A stretch of 42,827 nt of DNA, taken from positions 1 through 42,827 of the forward strand of contig JAHLKH010000205.1 of NCBI GenBank assembly GCA_025526915.1, given 5' to 3'. A program made the position numbers and the translations under genes. A model generated the notes under the pieces. The model did no database searches, had not been told where the DNA came from, and saw only the letters and a list, made by a program, of their open reading frames with translations. Positions 35,032 through 42,827 of this stretch are shown here, in pieces (position 1 is the first letter of the stretch; the number at the start of each line of letters is the position of its first letter). Source of the DNA: Entophlyctis helioformis (lineage: Eukaryota > Chytridiomycota > Chytridiomycetes > Chytridiales > Chytriomycetaceae).

Positions 35032-35775
35032 CTAGGAGGAGGAGAGATGCTGGTTTTTGGGTAGTGGCAGTGCCCTGTTGACGACCATGAGACACTCAAT
35101 GGCGCAGGTGCCGTAAAAGAACATGATGCCGTTGGACAGCACGCGCATGGCCGGATCGCCCGCGCTGGTCAAGAACAGCCACGAGTTGCCCAGGATGTTG
35201 ATGATGCACAGGGCCATGAGCACCATGTACGCGAGGCGCAGACCAAACGGCGTCGTCTTGAGCTTGTACATGATAAAGTAGAAGAGGAAGCCCTGCTGGA
35301 TCTGGTCGTAGATGGCGATGGCGACGCCCCAGGCCGACAGGGTCGCATCGAAAAGCTCGGCGTGTGTCTCCACGACCGTGAGGCTCAGCTGGCCGGCAAA
35401 CACCGCCAGGCCGATGATCAGAACGACGCACTGGACGACAAGGACGGTGTGGCTGGAGAATGTGGCCACGAACGGAGCAATCACCTTGAGGAACTCGAGC
35501 TGCGACCAGAAGAAGATGGTGATCATGGCCACGATGCCCGCGGTGCCGAGCCGCTGTATGATGCGGCTGGCTGTGGCATGCGTGTCTGGCGTGACGATGA
35601 GCCAGGCGGTCACAAAGCATGCCGCGGACAGCTCCACCATCACGGTGCAGATGCGAATGCCCGTGATGTACGACGACGTCGGCATGATCATCAGACGCCT
35701 GATCAGGAAACCGTTGTATACCATGATGGCTATAATGAACTGCAGCGTGAGCAGATCGAGCGTACTGAATCGCAT
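35032..35775 (-). CDS. Seven-helix membrane protein of unrecognised family
   Basis: A single exon encodes 247 residues from the ATG at 35775 (MRFSTLDLLTLQ). About seven hydrophobic segments can be drawn: LLTLQFIIAIMVYNGF, ICTVMVELSAACFVTAWLIV, GIVAMITIFFWSQL, VLVVQCVVLIIGLAVFAGQL, WGVAIAIYDQIQQGFLFYFI, LAYMVLMALCIINILGNSWL and GIMFFYGTCAIECLMVV. A receptor or transporter-like role is inference; I see no DRY, NPxxY or retinal-lysine motif. It is one of the few intronless genes here. The open frame extends further upstream through an Arg-rich triplet repeat, but the divergent WDR89 start makes the ATG at 35775 the better choice. Confidence 0.75.
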   Translation of the reverse strand: MRFSTLDLLTLQFIIAIMVYNGFLIRRLMIMPTSSYITGIRICTVMVELSAACFVTAWLIVTPDTHATASRIIQRLGTAGIVAMITIFFWSQLEFLKVIAPFVATFSSHTVLVVQCVVLIIGLAVFAGQLSLTVVETHAELFDATLSAWGVAIAIYDQIQQGFLFYFIMYKLKTTPFGLRLAYMVLMALCIINILGNSWLFLTSAGDPAMRVLSNGIMFFYGTCAIECLMVVNRALPLPKNQHLSSS

Positions 35776-35878
35776 GACCGGCGTTGCTGTCCCTCGTCGT
35801 CGTCGTCGTCGTCGTCGCCCAATGTCGTCCCCAGTTGTCGTTTTTGTTGTTTTTATCGTGACAACAATCCAGACGGCA
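35776..35878. promoter_or_regulatory. 103-bp divergent promoter of the seven-helix gene and WDR89
   Basis: The gap contains a GTC/GAC triplet repeat (about 35797-35818) and a T-rich tract. It is the shortest divergent promoter in the window. Confidence 0.55.
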
Positions 35879-37421
35879 ATGAGCGGGCCGTTTACGCTTG
35901 TGCACAAGGTCGCTGGAGACCCGAGCGACTACCCGCTCGAGACGGTCGCATCAACGCAGACGCCGTCGCACCTGGCCGTCTCGCGGGCCAAGGGCAGCAT
36001 CGCCATCCACGACCTGACGACGTTTGCCGTGGCGTCGGTGCTGTCCAGTCCGCCCGGCCACAACGCACGCATTCTGAGCCAGGTGCTGTTTGACAACAGC
36101 AACCCGAACCTGCTGTTTGCAGGCGACAGGGCCGGCTCCGTCGTGCTGTGGGACGTGCGGTCGAGGACGTCGGCTCTGACCTGGAACTGTGGGTGTCTGC
36201 GTGCGAGGCTGTGCGGCATGCTTTTTGGATGCTTGGTGCTGACTGCCGACGGTTTTTGCTGCAGCGTATGCGCCGGTCCTGTCGTTTGACGTCAACTGCA
36301 ACCACAGCTTGCTGGCTGTCGTGAGTATGCGTCTGCTGCGGATCTGCTGTGGATCTGCTGTGGATCTCTGCGGGCTGGGCATGAACTCACCGGTCTGCGT
36401 GCTTGGCTCTCACTCACAGGGCACTGAGCTCGTTGGCGAGGATGCCAAGATCAACTTTTGGTGAGCTTCGAGCATCCGACACAGTCTGTTGGATGCATGC
36501 ATGCATGCAGATCTCTCACATGGCTTGATCGGCGAGCAGGGATATCCGCAACGCAGGTGGACCGCAGGTGGCATCGTTCATCGAATGCCACTCCGACGAC
36601 GTGACGCAGGTGCGGTGCCAACCAACCAACCAGCGCATTCAAGCCCGACGCGCCAGCAGCCTGACTGACGACTGTCTGTACAGATCAAGTTCCATCCGAC
36701 CCACGCCGAGGCCATGATCTCTGGCTCAACGGACGGGCAAGTCACGCACCCGCCTGGCAGCCACCCTCGTGCAAGCGAGCCACTACTAACCCGCTGCCCT
36801 CCCGCAGTCTCATGTGTCTGTACAATCTCGCAACGTTTGAAGAGGACGACGCACTCTACCAGGTCATCAAGGACGACTCGGTCAGCAAGCTCGGCTTCTT
36901 TGGCCCGGCGTCCGAGTACCTGTACGCCACAACGCACATGGAGACGTTCTCGCTGTGGACGTTTGAAGAGGCCAACAAGATCTACACGTTTGGCGACGTG
37001 CGCGGCGTGTCCCCCGAGCTCAAACTCGACTATCTGGTCGACTGTGTGTACGAGGGTGCTGGCCAGCGGCTGTACGCTGTCGCCGGATCGCAAGAGTGAG
37101 TGATTGTGATGGTGTGATGTGATCGAGTGATGGTGTTGCTGACAGCTGCGGTTGATTAGGGGAAGCATTGGCCTGCTGGATGTCAATCTTGGACAGCTGT
37201 CTCTGGCGTACACGCTCAACGGCGGACACACGGACATTGTGCGCGCCGTTTACTGGAACACGCAGGTAGGCGCTGGACTGGCTTGGGCAGGTAGATGCTG
37301 GCGGCCCTTGGCACAGACTGACCCGATGCTGCGTGATCAATGTGTGCAGGCTGGCATGCTCGTGTCTGGTGCCGAGGATGGCGCTTTGTGTGTGTGGCAG
37401 CAGCAACAGCAGCAACAGTAG
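35879..37421 (+). CDS. WDR89-type WD40 repeat protein
   Basis: Eight exons: 35879-36188, 36265-36320, 36420-36460, 36540-36609, 36684-36736, 36808-37095, 37160-37265 and 37350-37421. They give 331 residues with an intact frame. Order and wording follow human WDR89: [92 protein letters not shown] and [13 protein letters not shown]. Conserved WD endings mark a single seven-bladed propeller. The molecular function of WDR89 is poorly known; propellers usually scaffold complexes. Exon 3 is 41 nt. Intron 5 is of the GC-AG type. The protein ends in a short polyQ. Confidence 0.93.
36737..36807 (+). other. GC-AG intron in WDR89
   Basis: The donor reads GACGG then GCAAGT, and the acceptor CCCGCAG then TCTCATG, with a CTAAC branch point at about 36786. 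Splicing here joins SGSTDG to LMCLYN exactly as the family requires. Confidence 0.85.
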
Positions 37422-37452
37422 TAGTAGTAATAGATTGGCAGTAGATCTGCTC

Positions 37453-37458
37453 AATAAA
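37453..37458 (+). terminator. Possible polyadenylation signal for WDR89
   Basis: AATAAA lies 31 nt after the WDR89 stop and 48 nt before the start codon of the next gene, so 3' end formation and the next promoter are nearly superposed. Confidence 0.55.
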
Positions 37459-37506
37459 CCGACGAAACCACCTTTGCCAACGCTTGAACAGCGCAACTCG
37501 ACAAGC

Positions 37507-38142
37507 ATGGCCGACCGCCCGCCGCGCTTCTTTACAAACAACAAGCGAGGTGTGTGTGCGGGGCTCTGGCCGGCCAGAGCCTGTGGACGCACGTTGTCCG
37601 TGCGGCGGCTGTGCGAGCGGCTGGGCAGATGCGCCTACGAGGGGACCCGGCAGAAGCAGCACCGCACCATGGCCGACCCTTGCTGCTTGTTCGGCTGCTT
37701 GCTCGCTCGCTCAGCCGCCACCGCGCAGCAGACACAATCTTGGACGGCTCGCCAAGCATCCGGCCAGCAGCCCACAGCAGCCGGGCACCACCAAGCTGGC
37801 CGCCCACCACCAACAGCATCCACTAACACTCTCATTCCACTCCCGTGCCGTCCTGCCCGCTGCCACCGCCGTTGCCCGCTGCCCACAGGCGAGAACGCCG
37901 AGCTCAAGGCCGACCTCAACTCCGAGTTCCGCGACAAGCGCAAGGAGACGGTCAAGAAGGTCATTGCCAACATGACGATTGGCAAGGACGTCTCGGCGCT
38001 CTTTGCCGACGTGGTCAAGAACATGCAGACCGAGGACCTCGAGCTCAAGAAGCTGGTGTACCTGTACCTCATCAACTATGCCAAGAGCCAGCCTGAGCTG
38101 GTCATCCTGGCTGTCAATACGTTTGTCAAGGTGTGTCTGTGG

Positions 38143-38175
<33 letters not shown>

Positions 38176-41100
38176 TGGACGGGATGGCTTGGACGGGATG
38201 AATGTGACGGCTCGTGGCTGACCTGGTCCCTGGATGGCACTGCTTAGGACTCGGACGATCACAACCCTCTGATCCGTGCGCTGGCGATTCGCACCATGGG
38301 CTGTCTGCGCGTCGAGCGCATTGTCGACTACTTGCTCGAGCCCCTCAAGAAGGGTCTCAAGGTCCGTGCCATGCAGCCGATCTCGCTGCACCTGTCCTGG
38401 GTCCCCACTGCTGACTGAGTGATGCGTGGGCTGGACAGGACGAGGACCCGTATGTGCGCAAGACGGCTGCTCTGTGTGTGGCCAAGCTGTTTGATCTCAA
38501 CCCGGGCATTGCCATTGACAATGGGCTCATTGCCATCCTGCAAGACATGCTCTCTGACCGCAACCCCATGGCAAGTGCACACGCACGCGCATCGTGTTTT
38601 GTATTGCTGGACAGGATCGACTCATGCTCAGTGTCATTGGGGGGGACTGCCGCAGGTGATTGCCAATGCAGTGGCGGCGCTCACAGAGATCAGCGAAGCG
38701 TCGGTGCAAAAGGACATTTTCCAGATCACAGACATGCTGCTGCAGAAGCTGCTGGCGGCTCTCAACGAGTGCACCGAGTGGGGCCAGATCTGCATCCTCA
38801 ACTCGCTCGGAGGGTACCGTCCTCGTGACGCACGCGAGGCCGGCGACATTGTCGAGCGCGTCATCCCGCGTCTGCAGCACGTCAATGCCAGTGTCGTGCT
38901 GTCGGCCGTCAAGGTGCTCATGATCTACCTCAACTACCAGTTCTCTGACGAGCTGGAAAAGACGATTGTGCGCAAGCTTGCTCCTCCCCTGGGTATGCTC
39001 TTTCTCTGCCCCTTCTCGTCCATCCCTTGTTGTTTTGCGTTGGCTGCAAACACGCTCGACTGACGAACCTGCTCTCCATGGGCATGCCATTCACCACAGT
39101 CACGCTGATCTCGAGCGAGCCAGAGATCCAGTATGTTGCCCTGCGCAACATTAACCTCATTCTGCAGAAGCGGCCCGATGTGCTCACGGAGGAGACGCGC
39201 GTATTCTTCACCAAGTTCAACGACCCGCCGTACGTCAAGCTCGAGAAGCTCGAGGTCATTATCAAGCTGTGTGCCGAATCCAACGTCGACCAGGTGCTGT
39301 CCGAGCTCAAGGAGTACGCCAACGAAGTCGATGTCGACTTTGTGCGCAAGTCGGTACGCGCGATTGGCCGCTGTGCCATCAAGATCCCGGCGGCGTCGGA
39401 CAAGTGCGTGCACGCGCTGCTGGACCTCCTCAAGACGGGCGTTGCGTACATTGTGCAAGAGGCGATTGTGGTCATGAAGGACGTGTTCCGCAAGTACCCG
39501 ACCAAGTACGAGGGCATCATCCCGTCGCTCTGCCAGAACCTGGACGCGCTGGACGAGCCCGACGCGCGCGCGTCGCTCATCTGGATCATTGGCGAGTACG
39601 CTGACCGCATCGAGAACGCGGGCGAGCTGCTCGACCATTTCCTCGAGTCGTTCAAGGACGAGAGCCCCAAGGTGCAGCTCCAGCTCATCACGGCCACGGT
39701 CAAGCTGTTCCTGAAGCGGCCCGGGTCTGCTCAGGATCTTGTCCAGAGCGTGCTGCAGAACGCGACCCAGGCCAACGACAATCCCGACATCCGCGACCGC
39801 GCGTATGTGTACTGGCGACTGCTGTCGTCCAACCCGCAGGCAGCCAAGGTATGCAAGTGGTTGACGAGAGAGTGTGTGTCTGTGCGTGCTGGTTCAATTG
39901 ACACTGACCCAAACCTGCGCATATCCATACACGCACGCTCACGCATACAGGCGATTGTGCTTGCAGAGAAGCCGCCAATCGACGTGGACACGATGACGGT
40001 CAGCGAGTCGCTCCTCGACGAGCTCATTATCAACATCTCGTCGCTGGCGTCCGTGTACCACAAGTCGCCGGCGCTGCTGGGCGGCACGTCGTTTGTCGAC
40101 ATGACGCTCTACCGCACGGACCTTGACGGCGACGAGCAGGACCCCGAGACGCGCCGGTCGGTGTACCAGGAGGCTGCCAAGGCCATGGGCAGCGGGCCGA
40201 TTATCGAGAACCTGCTGGATCTGGACTTTGGCACGCCGGCTGCCGCGCCAGCTGGCGTTGGATCGAGTGCAAGCGGCGGTGGCGTTGTCGGTGGCGGTGC
40301 GAGTGGGATTGACGACCTGCTGTCGATGGACATGGACAGCACGATGCCGATGGGGATGGGCGGCGGCAGTGGCGCGTCTGCGTTTGGCGGGCTCGGCGGG
40401 CTTGGCGCGGGGGCAGCCGCAGCGGGCATCACGAGCTACGCGTTCCCCAAGGTGCCGCTGCTGCTTGCGGCCACGGCGCAGGGGCTGGACATGAGCGGCA
40501 CGTATGTGCGCCGACACGGCGCCGTGCACCTGGACCTGACGGTGGCCAACAAGGCGGCGGGGCCCATGTCGGACTTTGCCATCCAGTTCAACGTCAACAC
40601 GTGCGTGTCTCGCTTGTCTCACGCATGTCTCACGCATGTTTCACGCCTGTGTCTCACACGCTTGTCCAACACACGCAAATGCCTGCAGGTTCGGCCTGGC
40701 GCCTGCCGCCCCGCTTGTCGTGCCGCTCCTCCAGCCCGGCTCGACGGCCGACGTATCGCTGCCCCTCACGACCGCCGGCCCCGCGCAGCGCACGGACCCG
40801 CTCAACCTCGTGCAGATTGCCGTCAAGAACAACTACGGCGTCTTTTACTTCCAGACGCTCGTGCCGCTGCACGTGCTGCTGCTCGAGACGCCTGCCGCGG
40901 CCGGCGCGTCGGGCCCGGCGTTTGGCGCCGTCTGGGGCGACGCGGGTGCTCCGACGGCGGCGTTTGCGCTTGCTGGGTTCCCTGTCACGGACCTGCTGAC
41001 CAAGCTCGGCAGGAACGGCCTGCATGTCGTGCAGCAGTCGACGCCCACGGCAAGTCTGGTCTCTTCTACTCTCTTCCCGCGTTGTGTACGAGCCTGTGCA

Positions 41101-41306
41101 TGTGCGCTGACTGCGTGTTTGTGTCTGCTGTGCGTGCGGCCATGTAGAGCTGGCAGGTGTACGCCAAAACGGTCTCGGATATCCCGATTGCGGTCGAGAT
41201 GGCCATGGCGGCCGGTGGCGGCGGCGGCGTCAACGTGACTGCCAAGTCGCGGTCGCCCGAGGTGCTTGCGTTGTTGCAAGTGTCGCTCGATGGCCTGCTC
41301 CGTTGA
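37507..41306 (+). CDS. AP-1/AP-2 complex beta subunit (beta adaptin)
   Basis: Beta adaptin is the large subunit of clathrin adaptors AP-1 (trans-Golgi) or AP-2 (plasma membrane). Nine exons: 37507-37549, 37889-38130, 38248-38361, 38439-38570, 38656-38992, 39100-39848, 39951-40600, 40689-41049 and 41148-41306. They give 928 residues with an intact frame; the human protein is ~940. The HEAT-repeat trunk is very conserved ([53 protein letters not shown]). The Gly-rich hinge has a clathrin box LLDLD (about 40213-40227). The ear has [24 protein letters not shown] and [10 protein letters not shown]. The sequence does not separate AP-1 from AP-2; one gene may serve both. Introns 4 and 8 start with GC. 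Confidence 0.95.
38144..38175. repeat. GGCT tetranucleotide repeat in an AP-beta intron
   Basis: About eight tandem GGCT units in intron 2 (38131-38247). Confidence 0.9.
38571..38655 (+). other. GC-AG intron 4 of the AP-beta gene
   Basis: The exon ends AACCCCATG and the intron begins GCAAGT; it ends GCCGCAG before GTGATTGCC. The join [12 protein letters not shown] matches the invariant beta-adaptin sequence. Confidence 0.88.
41050..41147 (+). other. GC-AG intron 8 of the AP-beta gene
   Basis: The donor reads CCCACG then GCAAGT; the acceptor is CATGTAG before AGCTGG. The join [12 protein letters not shown] is in phase. A GT donor a few bases later (CTG then GTCTCT) is possible but far from consensus. 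Confidence 0.75.
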
Positions 41307-41501
41307 TGTTTGCCTTCTTTTGGTGCTGGCGTGGTTTGTGATGCGCTCACATCCCCTTGTCCTCCTCCTCCTCTTTTGTTGCCTCGCTTCCGTGAATGAG
41401 CGACGGCACGGCGAGTGGACGGCAATAAAGGGCTTTCATTTGTGGATGTGTGTGTGTCGGTGTGTGTGTGTGTGTGTATGTCGCACATGAACGACATGTG
41501 T
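41307..41501. other. Convergent 3' gap between AP-beta and YIPF6
   Basis: It contains AATAAA on the plus strand at 41424-41429, a likely AP-beta polyadenylation signal, and a GT microsatellite at about 41447-41480. No gene is seen. Confidence 0.6.
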
Positions 41502-42827
41502 TTAGGTGGCAATCAGGATCTGTGTGTGCACAAGCAGCCGACACGTGTTGTGAGTCGTGAGCCAGGGTGTGTGGGGGTGGGAGAGAGACCAAGACCACGA
41601 ACACGGCACGCGACGCGATGTGATGCGATGCGGGGCAACGTACCAGCCAAGCAATCATCATGTAAAAGAGGAAGATGGGGTAAATGGCGAGCAGCCGCTT
41701 GTTCTCGAGATTGACATCTCCGAGGAAATTGAGCGACGCTGTCGGCAGCCATGCAGAAGCGTCAGTCTGTGCTGTTGTCTTGTTGCAGACGCATCCCATC
41801 CTCGACTCATCCTCCTCCATCTCACCAAATGTTGACCAGGCAAAGGCGACGGCGACCAGCACAAACTTGAGGAGGAACGGGAGGATCCAAGTGACGAGGG
41901 AGACGGCCACGAGGGGGAACACGCAGTAGCCGAGGACACAGACGGACTGGAAGAGCGAGATGCGGCCGCCGAGCAGCTTGGAGTTGAGCGTGACGACGGC
42001 CGAGCCGAACCAGATGATGAAGAAGGTGGCCGAGAAGACGGCGGGGCCCTGCTCGTACTGTGCCGTGATGCTCAGGCGTCTGGGTGATGGTGTCAGTGAG
42101 ATCGAGTATGTGAGCGAGGGAGAGAGATAGGGAGATGACGAGACTTACACCGAGAGGCCGAGACAGAGGAGCAGAGGGCCCCACCAGTCCCCTGTGCAGA
42201 GACAGACGCGGATGGGTCAGAAGCAGGCGCGATCGAGGCGGTGCAGATAAGAGGGAAGCGGTCAAGACAAGGTGCGTGGCTTACAGTCTCTGAGAATGTT
42301 CTTGTCGGCCTGGCTGGCGGGGTTGAGACCTGCTTGATCTTTGTCCAGATGTTGTTGAGATCGCGCATCTGGGAGCGGACAGTGGTCAGTCAGTCAGAGG
42401 GTCGATGGATGGATGGAGGTGGTGTGTTCACACGGCATGGCCCGGTGGATCACTGGGGAGAGCAAGGCATGGCCAGACCAGCAAGGCCAGACAAGAAGGA
42501 CAACGCACAATGGTCTCTGACACGGGCTTCGTCGAGCGTGTTCTCGATGGGGCGAGGCTCTGAGCCACTCGAGCCAATGGAGCCGGACACTGGGAGGCCG
42601 GAGCCGGCGAGAGCGGGGCCGAGGGGCCAAAGCCGGCGGGCAGCGGCTGCTTGACGTTGAGGGAGTCTGCGGGCATGTGGATGGCGAACGAGGCCGGAGG
42701 GGCAGTCTGGGCAGCCTGGGCAGTCTGGGCAGTTGAAGCAGCAGGTGCAGTCTGAGCAGGCTGAGCAGGCTGAGCAGGCTGAGCAAGCCGAAGCCGCCGA
42801 GGCAGCGAGTAGGGCGCGACGAGCGAG
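41502..42827 (-). CDS. YIPF6/Yip4-type Golgi membrane protein (5' end beyond window)
   Basis: The Yip1-family membrane protein is recognised by the blocks IENTLDE, PVSETI, MRDLNNIWTKIKQV, WWGPLLLCLGLS, FIIWFGSAVVTLNSKLLGG, SVCVLGYCVFPLV and LLAIYPIFLFYMMIAWL, in the order of human YIPF6. Such proteins cycle between ER and Golgi and bind Rab GTPases. Exons: right edge-42509, 42368-42285, 42191-42149, 42079-41826, 41738-41644 and 41519-41502. The last exon holds only ILIAT and the stop. The N-terminal segment is Gln/Pro/Ala-rich and leaves the window. The frame is broken three times: one base short near 42602, one base extra near 42527 and one base short near 42329. Confidence 0.92.

Noticed and set aside
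37550..37888. snoRNA hosted in the long first intron of the AP-beta gene
   Set aside because: I see no C box (RTGATGA) with a matching CTGA D box and no clear H/ACA hairpins; the intron appears to be ordinary GC-rich sequence.

Overview
The window is nuclear DNA of a eukaryote with GC-rich, strongly third-position-GC-biased genes. Coding exons are split by many short introns, mostly about 60-160 nt, with GTGAGT or GTGCGT donors, CTAAC or CTGAC branch points and AG acceptors. Conserved housekeeping genes are packed tightly, with intergenic gaps often of 85-150 bp. Gene content is opisthokont: MCM4, TBP, IMP3, Rogdi/RAV2, a multi-domain paladin, Bem46/ABHD13, WDR89, AP-1/2 beta and YIPF6, plus a Ty3/gypsy element with a chromodomain. 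Together with the compact intron-rich layout this suggests a fungus, most likely an early-diverging (chytrid-like) one. That placement is inference.

Layout, left half. A minus-strand gene for a RING/TRAF zinc-finger protein with cadherin-like beta-sandwich and TPR-like parts runs off the left edge (1-3454). It diverges from MCM4 (3601-7512). DJ-1 follows (7624-8417), converging on IMP3 (8566-9512, minus), which is followed upstream by a CMC-type twin CX9C protein (9601-10081, minus). Rogdi/RAV2 (10209-11619) converges on a C9orf78/TLS1-type splicing protein (11705-13172, minus). TBP (13343-14503, minus) then diverges from a very large triple-domain paladin (15058-21196). An ABHD13-like hydrolase ends at 22758.

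Layout, middle. A 1.45-kb internal fragment of a Ty3/gypsy pol gene (22833-24284) lies before a cysteine-rich single-pass membrane protein gene (about 24913-27046). A near-full-length chromodomain Ty3/gypsy element on the minus strand (about 27351-33450) carries gag, protease, RT, RNase H, integrase and chromodomain. No LTRs were recognised. A tRNA-Ile(AAU) gene lies at 34277-34349.

Layout, right half. A short acidic ORF (34578-34793) and a seven-helix membrane protein (35032-35775) are on the minus strand. The latter shares a 103-bp divergent promoter with WDR89 (35879-37421). AP-1/2 beta adaptin (37507-41306) converges on YIPF6 (41502 to beyond the right edge, minus).

Two genome-wide style features stand out. 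First, at least four introns start with GC (GCAAG) rather than GT. Second, about seventeen single-base frame disruptions, nearly all of them one base short, fall in otherwise well-conserved genes (MCM4, the RING gene, paladin, YIPF6) and in the retroelement, while eleven other genes read cleanly. Consensus indel errors are the simplest explanation, but it is not proven. The genes do not form an operon-like unit; they serve replication, transcription, ribosome biogenesis, splicing and vesicle traffic.
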